Counted from the first letter of the stretch, positions 36,859-45,980 are shown. The stretch is DNA of 55,214 nucleotides from an uncultured Bermanella sp. (GCA_913058575.1 CAJXRF010000034.1:1-55214), one strand, 5' to 3'. The notes: generated by a model not told the origin, from the letters alone. Translations and numbers: made by a program.

Positions 36859-36938
36859 ATGCAATAAGTTGCATAATTAGTTGCATGTAAGGGATAAGCT
36901 GAACTAGTATAGCTTTATTCTTATGCAACTAATTGCAT
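36859..36938. promoter_or_regulatory. Two PadR-type operators (ATGCAA-N4-TTGCAT)
   Basis: ATGCAATAAGTTGCAT (36859-36874) and ATGCAACTAATTGCAT (36923-36938) share inverted arms ATGCAA/TTGCAT with four-base spacers; a further half-site (TTGCAT) lies at 36881-36886. The centres are 64 bp apart, about six helical turns. They lie between the divergent PadR and flavoprotein genes, so PadR is the likely binder. Confidence 0.7.
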
Positions 36939-36988
36939 ATTCGGTATGTGAGTGGCACTCAATAATCACAATAAGACAGGGCAAATCC

Positions 36989-38686
36989 ATGGCACGAGTA
37001 AAAAAGGTAAAAGTTCGTACAGGTAAGCGTTACCGAGCAGGCCGAACGGATGATCAATATGATGTGATCGTGGTGGGTTCAGGCATTGGCGGTTTAACCA
37101 ATGCTGCGCTTTTGTCTTTGTTGGGCCAAAAGGTTTGTGTGCTAGAGCAGCACTACACCGCTGGCGGTTATACCCATGCCTATGAACGTGAAGGATATGA
37201 GTGGGATGTGGGTGTGCATTACATTGGTGAAGTGCACAAACCTTCTACCATGCGCCGCATGTTCGATGTAATTTCAGAAGGGCGCTTAAAGTGGGCTGAA
37301 ATGGACCCGATCTATGACAAGGTAATTCTCAAGGGCAAAGAGTTTAACTTTATCGCTGGCCGTGAAAACTTCATTGAGGAACTTGCCAAGCACTTCCCTA
37401 ATGAACGTAAAGTGATTGAAGATTATGTACAACTGATTCGTAAAATTAGCTCTCAAACCCCTAAATTTTTTGCAGGCCAAGCCATGCCAAGCTGGATGAG
37501 CAAGGTTTATAACCTGGCCCGGCCATTTCTGGTTTCTAAAGAGTTTTTTAAAACCACCCGCGACGTACTGGAAGGCATGACCAAAAATCAAGAGCTGATT
37601 TCGGTATTAACCGGTCAGTGGGGCAATTATGGTCAGGCCCCCGCCGACGCTTCCTTTTTAATGCATGCTCTTATTGCCAAGCACTATTTAGCGGGTGGTG
37701 CCTACCCAGTAGGGGGCGCTGCAGATATTGCTCGCTCGATTATTCCTACCATTCAAAAAAGTGGTGGTGAAGTATTTAGTTACGCTGATGTGGAAGAAAT
37801 ACTGGTTAAAAATAACAGCGCCTATGGTGTACGCATGGCCGATGGCAGTGAGATTTTAGCCAAGAAAATCATCAGTAATGCAGGTTTCATGAACACCATT
37901 GAAAAGCTGTTACCCAAAGAAAGCCAGCAAAAACACAAGGTACATGACTGGACAGATAAGCTTCATCGCTCCAGCGCCCACTTGTGTATTTACGCCGGCT
38001 TCAAAGGTACAGCTGAGGAGCTGGGTTTAAACAGCACCAATTTATGGATATACCCAGATGGGGATCATGAGGGTAACTTGGCCAAATACAATAGTGACCC
38101 TGAAGCGGATTTTCCCTTGGTGTATATTTCATTCCCGTCTTCTAAAGATCCTGATTGGGAAAACCGCTTTCCAGGCAAATCCACCGTGGAAATTGTTACC
38201 CCCGCTAAAATGGATTGGTTTAAACAATGGGAAGGCACCCAATGGCAACAGCGTGGTGAAGACTATGATGCCTTTAAAGAGAAACTGTCTACGCGTTTGT
38301 TAGATAAATTGTTTGAGCGTCACCCTCAGCTTCGCGACAAGTTAGATTATTTTGAATTATCTACACCTTTGTCTACCAATTGGTATCAAAAAAACAGTGG
38401 GGGTGAAATGTTGGCATTGGATCACTTTGTAGAGCGCTTTAAGCAATCTTGCTTGCACCCACAAACCCCAGTTAAAAACCTTTATATGACGGGTTCAGAT
38501 GTCATGACCGCGGGAGTGGGTGGTGCCTTAATGGGGGGCGTTATGAGTACTATGTCGCTATTGGGTCTTAAAAAAGGTAAGCAGGTCATGGGATTATTTA
38601 AAAACTATCAAGAGCCTAAGGTGGAACCTGAAATAGAAAAAGACAGTCCGTCAGAGACTCAAAATGCTCAAAAGGAATGTGCTTAA
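36989..38686 (+). CDS. Phytoene desaturase/retinol saturase-like FAD oxidoreductase
   Basis: The ATG at 36989 is used because the upstream frame to 36923 lies inside an operator. The 565-residue protein has a basic N-terminus (ARVKKVKVRTGKRYRAGR) and then the dinucleotide-binding motif YDVIVVGSGIGGLTNAALLS. The next conserved piece, GGYTHAYEREGYEWDVGVHY, and the C-terminal MTGSDVMTAGVGGALMGGV place it with retinol 13,14-saturase/carotenoid desaturase-like flavoproteins. It may reduce or desaturate a lipid or isoprenoid, but the substrate is unknown. The C-terminal 25 residues are acidic and probably disordered. Expression is probably under PadR control. Confidence 0.86.
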   Translation: MARVKKVKVRTGKRYRAGRTDDQYDVIVVGSGIGGLTNAALLSLLGQKVCVLEQHYTAGGYTHAYEREGYEWDVGVHYIGEVHKPSTMRRMFDVISEGRLKWAEMDPIYDKVILKGKEFNFIAGRENFIEELAKHFPNERKVIEDYVQLIRKISSQTPKFFAGQAMPSWMSKVYNLARPFLVSKEFFKTTRDVLEGMTKNQELISVLTGQWGNYGQAPADASFLMHALIAKHYLAGGAYPVGGAADIARSIIPTIQKSGGEVFSYADVEEILVKNNSAYGVRMADGSEILAKKIISNAGFMNTIEKLLPKESQQKHKVHDWTDKLHRSSAHLCIYAGFKGTAEELGLNSTNLWIYPDGDHEGNLAKYNSDPEADFPLVYISFPSSKDPDWENRFPGKSTVEIVTPAKMDWFKQWEGTQWQQRGEDYDAFKEKLSTRLLDKLFERHPQLRDKLDYFELSTPLSTNWYQKNSGGEMLALDHFVERFKQSCLHPQTPVKNLYMTGSDVMTAGVGGALMGGVMSTMSLLGLKKGKQVMGLFKNYQEPKVEPEIEKDSPSETQNAQKECA

Positions 38687-38709
38687 TAAAATATTCAGTT
38701 CGTAATGAA

Positions 38710-38769
38710 AACGCCATTATGCCGTGACTCCCCCTCTAAAGTGGGATTACAGGTATAATGGCGTTTTTT
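38710..38769. terminator. Long-loop terminator overlapping the GST promoter
   Basis: The arms AACGCCATTATGCC (38710-38723) and GGTATAATGGCGTT (38752-38765) pair at 13 of 14 positions and end in six T residues. It fits a terminator for the flavoprotein gene. The right arm contains TATAAT at 38754-38759, a good -10 sequence for the GST just downstream, so terminator and promoter may share the same bases. Confidence 0.65.
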
Positions 38770-38785
38770 GTTTATGGAGCCTCCA

Positions 38786-39433
38786 TTGCTAGCCATACTG
38801 TATAGTTTTCGGCGCTGCCCTTATGCCATGCGCGCGCGCTTGGCATTGGCCTACGCCCTTAAGGAAGATGCCATTGAGCTTCGCGAGGTGGTGTTGAAAG
38901 ATAAACCACAAGCGTTAAAAAGCATCAGCCCCAAAGCCACAGTGCCTGTGTTGCAGCTAAAGAGCGGTCAGGTCATTGATGAAAGTCTAGACATTATGAA
39001 ATGGGCATTATCGGTTAACGATGAGAAAAATTGGCTTTTAGAATCATGCCAAACAAACATGCAAACGCTCATTGCACATAATGATGGGGATTTTAAGTGG
39101 GCGCTGGATCGTTATAAATACGCCGATCGCCATGAGCACAGCGAAGAGCATTATCGAAAGTTGGGTGAAGTGTTTTTACAAGAGTTAGAACTGCGTTTAC
39201 AAACAACAAAATTTTTAATGGGTGATAATATTTGCATGGCAGATATGGCTATTTTCCCTTTTGTTCGTCAGTTTGCCCATGTGAATAAAGATTGGTTTTT
39301 TAATAGTGAATATAAAGCGCTTATGGCTTGGTTAGATTTTTTCTTAGAAAGTGATCTGTTTAAAAGCATTATGAAAAAATATAAAAAGTGGACACCTGAG
39401 GAAGAAAGCGTTTTATTCCCACACGCTGACTAA
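38786..39433 (+). CDS. Glutathione S-transferase family protein
   Basis: The product has the GST thioredoxin fold at its extreme N-terminus (ILYSFRRCPYAMRARLALAY with CPY), TVPVLQL with the cis-proline, and DESLDIMKWAL. The helical domain has FLMGDNICMADMAIFPFVRQ. The TTG at 38786 is preceded by GGAG with six bases spacing, whereas the ATG at 38774 and TTG at 38768 have no ribosome site. With 38786 the protein has 215 residues, with 38774 it has 219. It starts immediately after a terminator whose arm includes TATAAT, so the leader is very short. Substrate unknown. Confidence 0.85.
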   Translation: MLAILYSFRRCPYAMRARLALAYALKEDAIELREVVLKDKPQALKSISPKATVPVLQLKSGQVIDESLDIMKWALSVNDEKNWLLESCQTNMQTLIAHNDGDFKWALDRYKYADRHEHSEEHYRKLGEVFLQELELRLQTTKFLMGDNICMADMAIFPFVRQFAHVNKDWFFNSEYKALMAWLDFFLESDLFKSIMKKYKKWTPEEESVLFPHAD

Positions 39434-39448
39434 TATTCAGATTAGTGA

Positions 39449-40249
39449 TTACTCCGTGGCTTCAACGGGTTCGGTGACGACTGCCGCGGCCACTGGATCA
39501 AAACGCATCCACAATACATCGGGTGGGGCGTTGGCAATAAAATGCAATATGCCCTCGCCATCAATGAGCGCTAAGCCTTGGGTAAGGGTATTAAACAGGG
39601 TACAATTTTCCCGCTCAATTTCTAGCGTAAGAATATTGCTGGTAAGCGGTATTAAAGTGCCTTCCCATTGGCAACTGGTGGCCGCATTCCAGCCAGAAAA
39701 CCCCCCGTCACTGGCCACATTCATGGTGGCGTCTGTGGTATCCCATTCTCCGGTGACGCGATCCAGTCCTAAATCTAATTGCTGGTCCACGTCTAATTCT
39801 AATGTCATGCGCCCAGCGCGGGTGATGCTGTTGTAATTCACCACTAAATCATTGCTGCTGGCAAACAATGCATCCAGGGTAAGATTGAGATTATTAAAGC
39901 TGCCCACATAAAACTGATTGATGTCGTCAGAGCCGGCGTAGGGGTGTACATCTAAGGTAAGATTACTGTGACTAGCATCTTCGATTTCGTACGAGCCCAC
40001 TTGTGCTTCATCGCTTCTTAGTATGTAAACCAGCTCGTTAAAAAATAAAATGTAGCTTTCTAAGGTGGTGCTAACTGCGCCAATGTTTTCAATGGTTTCT
40101 CCAACCCATAGGCCACTTAACGTGACCACTGCTTCTTCATCGTCAGAGCTGCTACTGCTACAGCCCATTAGCATTAGGCATAATGCAAGTGTTAAGAATG
40201 TCCATCTTAAGCACTTGAAAAATAAATAACGCCAATTAGCCAATTGCAT
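39449..40249 (-). CDS. Hypothetical lipoprotein
   Basis: The ATG at 40249 is preferred because GGGAAGG lies directly upstream; the longer frame to 40480 overlaps the divergent protease and is excluded. The 266-residue product has a lipoprotein signal (LRWTFLTLALCLMLMGC, cysteine near residue 30) followed by serine- and acid-rich sequence (SSSSSDDEEAVV). The rest is beta-rich with SGLWVGETIENIGAVSTTLE and ends acidic. No domain is recognised. Cysteines near the C-terminus (TSCQWEG, ENCTLF) could form a disulfide. It diverges from the protease gene. Confidence 0.75.
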   Translation of the reverse strand: MQLANWRYLFFKCLRWTFLTLALCLMLMGCSSSSSDDEEAVVTLSGLWVGETIENIGAVSTTLESYILFFNELVYILRSDEAQVGSYEIEDASHSNLTLDVHPYAGSDDINQFYVGSFNNLNLTLDALFASSNDLVVNYNSITRAGRMTLELDVDQQLDLGLDRVTGEWDTTDATMNVASDGGFSGWNAATSCQWEGTLIPLTSNILTLEIERENCTLFNTLTQGLALIDGEGILHFIANAPPDVLWMRFDPVAAAVVTEPVEATE

Positions 40250-40450
40250 AACCTTCCCTGAATTCATGCCTATACTCATAAGCATAGCATCGCCTTGGCT
40301 GTGTTGTGGCGAGAAGTGTGAATGCAAGACATGAAATTCTTTAGCTACTTCACCAGTTGATTTTTGGGCGACTATACTAAAAGCAGTGGATGCTGATTCA
40401 TTAGAAATAATGGCATGCCAGTGATAAGCCATCGTGTGTGACCGCCACGT

Positions 40451-42280
40451 ATGATAAAGGTACTTGCCTTGAAAGTTCATATAAAAAAATTGTGCTTTAT
40501 TCTTTTCTGTTCTTTTTGTTTCTCATCTTTGTGGGCCTTGACCCCTAATCCAGAACCTAAGCAGTCAAGAATTATTGGTGGTTTTAACAGCAGTGAGTAC
40601 TATCCTTGGATGGTGTCTATACAAATAGGTGGCCATTTTTGTGGTGGTGCATTAATTGGTAAAGACTGGGTATTAACGGCTGCCCATTGCATGGAAAATG
40701 TAAAAGCTCAGCAGTTAAATTTGTATGTGGGCGCTACTGATTTAACTAATTTAAATAATAGCGAACACCATTCAGTGGATTGGATAGCGGTACACCCTGA
40801 TTACAGTGGCGATACATTCTTCAGTGATATTGCACTTTTAAAACTCTCACAATCTTCTAATAAAACGCCTATTCCCTTATTAAGCCAACAAGCCAATGAA
40901 CAATTACAAGTTAATGAGCAACTTAGGGTAATGGGCTGGGGGCTGACGAATAGTGCTGACATGAGCAGTATGTCTTATGACTTACAAGAAGTGGATGTGA
41001 GCTTTCAAAGTGATGAAGAATGCCAAGATACTTATCCTGTAAATGTTAATAATTATTGGGCGCGCAGTTTATGCGCGGGGGAGTCACAAGGGGGAAAAGA
41101 TGCTTGCCAAGGAGACAGCGGTGGCCCATTGGTGGTGAAAGCCAATGATGAATGGGCATTAACTGGCTTGGTAAGTTGGGGAGACGGTTGTGCGAAGGCC
41201 AAAAAATACGGCGCCTATAGCGAAGTGGCTTTTTTTCAAAATTGGATAGAACAACGCAGACGTGGCGTGACCGTGTTAGGACCAGATAAAATTGGCTTTG
41301 TGGGCATGGGAAGGACCAAGCCTGAAACCTACAGTTTACTAAATTTAGGCACCACCACCGCTCTGGTAGAGAGTAAATCTGTGGAAGGTCGACGTGGTGA
41401 GTTATTTGAAATAGATGAAGCCAACTGGGCGTTACTAGATAACTCTATTCCCCCTGGTTATCAATGTGATTTCACTGTGAACGCCTTGGGTAACTTAGCA
41501 GGCGAGCACAATGCAGAGCTCACCTTGCAAGTGAATGGTTACACCACCAGCCATGCAATGAACAGCAAAGTATTAAACAGTATTTCGGCTAATCAACTGG
41601 ATGTGGATTGGCCATTTTTTAGCGGCACCAATAGTAACAGCGAACACAGTGAGTCTTGGCTTTCTCAGTCTGAATCTGGCGTTGAAAATGATTCTTTATT
41701 AACTTCTGGTGCCATAGCAGAGGGGGAGCGCTCGGTTTTATTAACCTATTTAAATGGCTCTCAAGCGCAAGAAAATCATGTTTTAAAATTTGATTATAAG
41801 GTCGATAGCAGCGTGGGCTCATTACTGGTGTACGTGAATGAATCACAGGATACTTGGTTACAATTGCAAAATACCCATAATGGTACAGCGGCTATTTGGA
41901 AAACCCAAACCACTGAACTGCCTAAAGACATTAATCATGTGATGTTTATGTATTATCGCGGTGGGCTATTCAGTTCGGTAGACAATGCCGCTTATCTGGA
42001 TAACTTAAGAGTATGCAGTGATGCAACACAAGAAAGCAGTTGCTCAAGTGCTCAAGGGTTTTACAACAATGATGTAATCGCTCGCCAAGATGACCCTAGT
42101 GCCAATGCTAATTGGAGTTCTGTGTGTCAGCAAGTGGTGTACGACGACAGTGACATTACCTATGCTGGCCGCACAGCTGCTGATGTGGTTTTTTCAAGCT
42201 CTTTAGGACTTACCTCAGGGGGTGGACCATTAGGATGGTTATGGATCACGGGGCTGTTATTGTTAATACGAAAAAAATAA
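40451..42280 (+). CDS. Trypsin-like serine protease with GlyGly-CTERM anchor (Ves-like)
   Basis: The 609-residue protein has a signal peptide and a trypsin domain (about residues 40-275) with the classic start RIIGGFNSSEYYPWMVSIQI. The complete triad is His in VLTAAHC, Asp in DIALLKL and Ser in GDSGGP. A second, beta-rich region (about 280-585) follows. It ends in GGGPLGWLWITGLLLLIRKK, the GlyGly-CTERM pattern of a glycine motif, membrane helix and basic tail, which rhombosortase processes. This layout matches the Vibrio VesA/B/C proteases secreted by the type II system. TTG at 40469, with AAAGG upstream, is an alternative start. Confidence 0.9.
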   Translation: MIKVLALKVHIKKLCFILFCSFCFSSLWALTPNPEPKQSRIIGGFNSSEYYPWMVSIQIGGHFCGGALIGKDWVLTAAHCMENVKAQQLNLYVGATDLTNLNNSEHHSVDWIAVHPDYSGDTFFSDIALLKLSQSSNKTPIPLLSQQANEQLQVNEQLRVMGWGLTNSADMSSMSYDLQEVDVSFQSDEECQDTYPVNVNNYWARSLCAGESQGGKDACQGDSGGPLVVKANDEWALTGLVSWGDGCAKAKKYGAYSEVAFFQNWIEQRRRGVTVLGPDKIGFVGMGRTKPETYSLLNLGTTTALVESKSVEGRRGELFEIDEANWALLDNSIPPGYQCDFTVNALGNLAGEHNAELTLQVNGYTTSHAMNSKVLNSISANQLDVDWPFFSGTNSNSEHSESWLSQSESGVENDSLLTSGAIAEGERSVLLTYLNGSQAQENHVLKFDYKVDSSVGSLLVYVNESQDTWLQLQNTHNGTAAIWKTQTTELPKDINHVMFMYYRGGLFSSVDNAAYLDNLRVCSDATQESSCSSAQGFYNNDVIARQDDPSANANWSSVCQQVVYDDSDITYAGRTAADVVFSSSLGLTSGGGPLGWLWITGLLLLIRKK

Positions 42281-42327
42281 TCACTGATGGTTAGTTAATT
42301 TTTATTTCAATTTTATTTTTAATGCTA

Positions 42328-43068
42328 TTAAGTGAGAATCTTTAAGCGTTTTAAATAATAATTAAGCGAAAACCCCAGTTTTTTTGCTAAAGGTTTTACA
42401 CGTTTGGCATCTAAATGATCAGCATCAGCCAATGATTTTCCCGCGTAGATAATCCAGTTGCCACCGCCACTGTTGCAGACAAAAATTTGTGCGAAATTGT
42501 CATGTAATATTTCTAATAGTTCTTGAGGAATTTCGTGGTCTAGCCAGTAGTTTAAGACAAGCCAGCCATGATCCGTGACGCGCTGGCAGCAGGTGGTAAT
42601 GAATTCACTTTGTAATTGCACCTTATCTATTCCATGGTGGTGATACAAATCAGCCACTAACACATCATAAGCTTGTTGATTTTTTTGTAAAAATTCCAAA
42701 GCGTCTGACTCATGAATGGCAAGGCTTTCATGTTTTGGAAGTTGAAAATAATGATGGGCAATTTTCACTACCGCAGGGCGCAGTTCAACCGCCACCACTT
42801 GGCGATGCTCTTGCTCGTTTAGAGCGTGTAAAAAAGCCATGGCACTGGTGCCGCCCCCTAAACCCATAATACAAACTGAATGAGGCTTACAAAATAACAG
42901 CACCATCATGATGGCGCGACTGTATTCGTGCTGGGGAACATGAGGAGTGGCTTTAATTTGACAGCTTTGTTCGTGTTCGTTTCCAAATGCCAAATAGCGT
43001 TTAGCACCGTCATCCAATACCTGAATGGCGCCAAATTCATCAGTACTACGGTGGATCTCTTTTAGCAT
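42328..43068 (-). CDS. Spermidine synthase-like methyltransferase-fold protein
   Basis: This 246-residue protein matches the spermidine/spermine synthase superfamily. The SAM-binding-type motif is VCIMGLGGGTSAMAFLHAL (about residues 65-83), followed by an acid in VVAVELRPAVVKIA and DVLVADLYHHHGID in place of the usual catalytic DxxDP loop. That change means polyamine synthesis cannot be assumed. Such stand-alone proteins are often annotated spermidine synthase-like with unknown substrate. No membrane segments are seen. Confidence 0.78.
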   Translation of the reverse strand: MLKEIHRSTDEFGAIQVLDDGAKRYLAFGNEHEQSCQIKATPHVPQHEYSRAIMMVLLFCKPHSVCIMGLGGGTSAMAFLHALNEQEHRQVVAVELRPAVVKIAHHYFQLPKHESLAIHESDALEFLQKNQQAYDVLVADLYHHHGIDKVQLQSEFITTCCQRVTDHGWLVLNYWLDHEIPQELLEILHDNFAQIFVCNSGGGNWIIYAGKSLADADHLDAKRVKPLAKKLGFSLNYYLKRLKILT

Positions 43069-43275
43069 AGGGTAACTTATTTACACTCTTAAGCGATATT
43101 AGGTGTGCCTAAAGGCAATTGGCTAAGGCCGCCGCTATTCTAAGGGGTTTATTTAGGCGGTGCCAGTAAGCCTTATCCTAAGTACGCAGGATAGAGTGAC
43201 AAAGCCCCTAAAATGAGCGCACTGTTGTTGACACTTATGGGGCTTCAATAAGGTGAGGCGGTTTACAATGATGGG

Positions 43276-43749
43276 TTAGTTTGGGTTAGTTTGACGTTGA
43301 ATATAGTTTTCAATGCCCACTTTAGCCACTAACTGAGTTTGAGTCTCAAGCCAATCTATGTGTTCTTCATCAGCTTCTAGGATGTCTTGAAATAGATCAC
43401 GGCTTACAAAATCGCGGCTACTTTCTGCATAGCGAATGGCTTCGCGCAGATCTACCGCCGCTTCCATTTCAAGCTCAAGGTCACAATTGAGTATCTCTAG
43501 GGTGTTTTCACCGACTTTAAGCTTGCCAAGTTTTTGTAAATTAGGCAGCCCGTCTAAAAATAAAATACGTTCAATAAGGCTATCAATATGTTCCATTTCA
43601 TCAATGGACTCTTTGTATTCTTTATTACCCAGCGCCTCAATGCCCCAGTCTTTGTACATGCTAGCATGCAGAAAATATTGATTAATGGCCACCAGTTCAT
43701 TACCCAGTACCGTGTTCAGGTGCTCAATGATTTTAGCGTCGCCTTTCAT
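43276..43749 (-). CDS. bfr: Bacterioferritin
   Basis: This 157-residue ferritin stores iron as a 24-subunit cage. The first ferroxidase helix is [20 protein letters not shown], and [20 protein letters not shown] carries the haem-ligand methionine (about residue 52) and the E-x-x-H metal ligands. The fourth helix, [14 protein letters not shown], holds the second E-x-x-H pair. All ferroxidase residues appear present and length is standard. Bfd is encoded about 160 bases upstream on the same strand, its partner in iron release. Confidence 0.95.
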   Translation of the reverse strand: MKGDAKIIEHLNTVLGNELVAINQYFLHASMYKDWGIEALGNKEYKESIDEMEHIDSLIERILFLDGLPNLQKLGKLKVGENTLEILNCDLELEMEAAVDLREAIRYAESSRDFVSRDLFQDILEADEEHIDWLETQTQLVAKVGIENYIQRQTNPN

Positions 43750-43907
43750 GATTTTACTTCCATTTAAATCTGGCTAATTGGCTAATTAAGTATGGTAAAG
43801 GATAAGACGTCTGTCGAATATTGTAATACAAGAAGGGTCTCTAAGCCGTGGCTAGAGAAGAGAAGTACTGTGCGAGTAGGATTATGAAAGTGTGTGTTAG
43901 TGGGCCG

Positions 43908-44099
43908 TTAAGCCGCCTTAACCTCATAAAATTCACAGTTCATTTTGTGAGAATTGATCATTTGTTTGCAAGTATTGCCACATTGGCCACAATCAGTGCC
44001 GACCCCAAAGGTTTCACGCAGTTCTTTGTAGTCAGCGCCCTTGTCGATGGCACTTTGTATTTGGCTGTCGGTAATTCCTTTGCAAACACATACAAACAT
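43908..44099 (-). CDS. bfd: Bacterioferritin-associated ferredoxin
   Basis: Bfd reduces the haem of bacterioferritin to mobilise stored iron. The ATG at 44099 gives 63 residues starting MFVCVCKGITDSQIQSAIDK. The [2Fe-2S] cysteines are arranged as CxC near residues 4-6 and CxxC near 38-41 (DCGQCGNTC), matching the BFD-like domain. It is small and cytoplasmic. A Fur-like box lies just upstream, consistent with induction during iron starvation. bfr follows downstream on the same strand. Confidence 0.93.
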   Translation of the reverse strand: MFVCVCKGITDSQIQSAIDKGADYKELRETFGVGTDCGQCGNTCKQMINSHKMNCEFYEVKAA

Positions 44100-44152
44100 G
44101 GCTAAACCCTGAATAGTTCTCAATAACATTACTTTATGGACCTAACGATAGT

Positions 44153-44171
44153 GCAAATGAGAATGATTGGC
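44153..44171. promoter_or_regulatory. Putative Fur box upstream of bfd
   Basis: The stretch has AATGAGAATGATT at 44156-44168, matching the Fur consensus core AATGATAATCATT at 11 of 13 positions (13 of 19 over the full box). It lies 54-72 bases upstream of the bfd start codon, a normal promoter position. Confidence 0.55.
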
Positions 44172-44318
44172 AATAGTATTTTTGTAACTAAAAAGAATTA
44201 ACTCTCGTTTTCTTATTCGAATGTGGATTTAGGATAGCTGAAGGGAAATAAGGGGCGTGTCTCTAGCCCTAAGTAGAGAGAATCAACCTAGGGCCTGGTA
44301 AATTATCAGCAAAGAAAT

Positions 44319-44927
44319 CTAGAAATCGACCCCTTTACGGGCTTTAAGGCCGGCTCTGAAGGCATGTTTCACATCATTAATTTCACTTACTGTGTCGGCC
44401 AGTTCACGAATGGCCTTACCGCCGCCGCGACCCGTTAACACCACCGTTTGCTCAGTAGGCCGATTATTGATGGCGTCAATAATCATATCTTCATCTAAGT
44501 ACTTATAAGCCAGCATGTAAGTGATCTCGTCCAATACGACAAGGTGCAAGCTTTCGTCTTGTAACATGGTCAGTGCTTGCTGCCAGGTTTTTTCAGCTGC
44601 GGCAATGTCACCGTCTCGATCTTGGGTGTTCCATGTGAAGCCCGTCCCCATTTGATAAAAGGCCACTTCAGGATGCTTGTCGCGGATAAAAATCTCTTCT
44701 CCGCTTAATATTTCCCCTTTTATAAATTGTACGATACCCACTTTATAGTCGTAGCCAAGGCTGCGTATGGCCATGCCAAAAGCGCTGCTGGATTTGCCTT
44801 TGCCATCCCCTGTCAGTAGCAGCACTAAGCCCCGTTCAACATCGGCTCGCTCAATATTGGCATCCACATTGGATTTTTGTTTTTCCATGCTGGCTTTATG
44901 TTTGGCAGCTTTTTTTTCATTATCCAT
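44319..44927 (-). CDS. cobO: Cob(I)yrinic acid a,c-diamide adenosyltransferase
   Basis: CobO/BtuR attaches the adenosyl group of ATP to cobalt in corrinoids. The 202-residue protein has the family P-loop LLLTGDGKGKSSSAFGMAIR (about residues 35-54), VGIVQFIKG and the LVVLDEITYMLAYKYLDE stretch, with a C-terminal HAFRAGLKARKGVDF. Length is typical (about 200). The N-terminal 30 residues are charged and probably flexible. No other cobalamin gene and no B12 riboswitch is seen beside it, so it may serve corrinoid salvage. Confidence 0.95.
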   Translation of the reverse strand: MDNEKKAAKHKASMEKQKSNVDANIERADVERGLVLLLTGDGKGKSSSAFGMAIRSLGYDYKVGIVQFIKGEILSGEEIFIRDKHPEVAFYQMGTGFTWNTQDRDGDIAAAEKTWQQALTMLQDESLHLVVLDEITYMLAYKYLDEDMIIDAINNRPTEQTVVLTGRGGGKAIRELADTVSEINDVKHAFRAGLKARKGVDF

Positions 44928-45164
44928 GGGGAAACCTTAAGCATTCGAGTGTAATAAAGGATATGGGCTGGGCATTGTAGCTCAAGCGGTGTTAATTGTG
45001 AGCGGTAATTTGTGGCCTTGCAGTAGCGTCTTTTTATTGTGCTTGCTTAACACTGAGTTATGGCCCTTTTTTTGTCGCGAAAGTCCAAGCATGCGTCTTT
45101 AAAAGTCAGTGTATTAATAAGCCATTTGGGTATGCTGAATGAAAAATAAAAAAGGAAGAAAAAC

Positions 45165-45980
45165 ATGCCTTCTCAAACAGTGGTGATCAGTGGTGGATCT
45201 AGTGGCATAGGGCTGGATTTAGCAAAAGCCTACGCCAAGCAAGGGGCGAATCTTGTGTTATTGGCTCGCAACCCACAGCGTCTAGAGGATGCCGTTAAAG
45301 AATGTCAGAAAATAGCCGTCACCACCTCGCAAAAGATACAGGCTTATTCGGTGGACGTGGCTAATCAGCAGCAATTAGACGCATGTGTCGCAAAAATTAA
45401 AGAGAAAGCGAGTGCGCCGGATATCTTAATTTTAAGCGCAGGCATCGTGGCCAGTGAACATTTTCTAGAACAAAGCGATCAAGGCTTTGATGACATTTAT
45501 CAAATTAACGTATTGGGCAGTCGTGCGGTGGCGCGAGCCTTTTTGCCTGACATGGTGGCTAGAGGAAGCGGGCAACTGTGTTTTGTCGGCTCGCTTGGGG
45601 GATTAATTTCTACTTATGGCTACAGCGCGTACAGCGCTTCAAAATTTGCGGTGGTGGGCATGGCAGGGGCCCTGCGTCAAGAATTGCACGCTTCGGGTGT
45701 GGGAGTGAGTGTATTGTGCCCACCGGAAGTGGACACCCCCATGGTGGCCAATGAATCTCACAATATTTTACCGCAAACCCGTTTTATTAAAGATGTGGGA
45801 GGCACCCTAAAAGTGGAAGCCGTAACCCGCAGTGCATTAAAAGGCATTCATAATAATAAGTTTATGATTGTACCAGGGGTTATGGCGAAATTTACTTATT
45901 GGCAGGCTCGTTGTTTCCCTAAAACCTCTGCATGGGTCATGCAGCAATTGGTGCAATATGCCAGTAAGAAAGCTGCTTAG
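45165..45980 (+). CDS. Short-chain dehydrogenase (3-ketodihydrosphingosine reductase-like)
   Basis: This 271-residue SDR has the NADP-binding motif VVISGGSSGIGLDLAKAYAK, LLARNPQRLEDA for NADP preference, NAG replaced by LSAGI (about residue 90), catalytic serine in FVGSLGG and the YSAYSASK motif (Y and K, about 160-166). The spacing and PPEVDTPM resemble KDSR-type reductases. A C-terminal segment, FMIVPGVMAKFTYWQARCFP, may contact membrane. GGAAG lies before the ATG. No sphingolipid genes are nearby, so the substrate is not established. Confidence 0.86.
   Translation: MPSQTVVISGGSSGIGLDLAKAYAKQGANLVLLARNPQRLEDAVKECQKIAVTTSQKIQAYSVDVANQQQLDACVAKIKEKASAPDILILSAGIVASEHFLEQSDQGFDDIYQINVLGSRAVARAFLPDMVARGSGQLCFVGSLGGLISTYGYSAYSASKFAVVGMAGALRQELHASGVGVSVLCPPEVDTPMVANESHNILPQTRFIKDVGGTLKVEAVTRSALKGIHNNKFMIVPGVMAKFTYWQARCFPKTSAWVMQQLVQYASKKAA

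Noticed and set aside
40250-40480. N-terminal extension of the lipoprotein gene
   Set aside because: It overlaps the divergent protease start and would bury the signal peptide. The ATG at 40249 has a strong ribosome site and places the lipobox correctly.
44928-45164. Cobalamin riboswitch before cobO
   Set aside because: I saw no B12-box-like sequence or the expected long leader; the region has no clear structured RNA.
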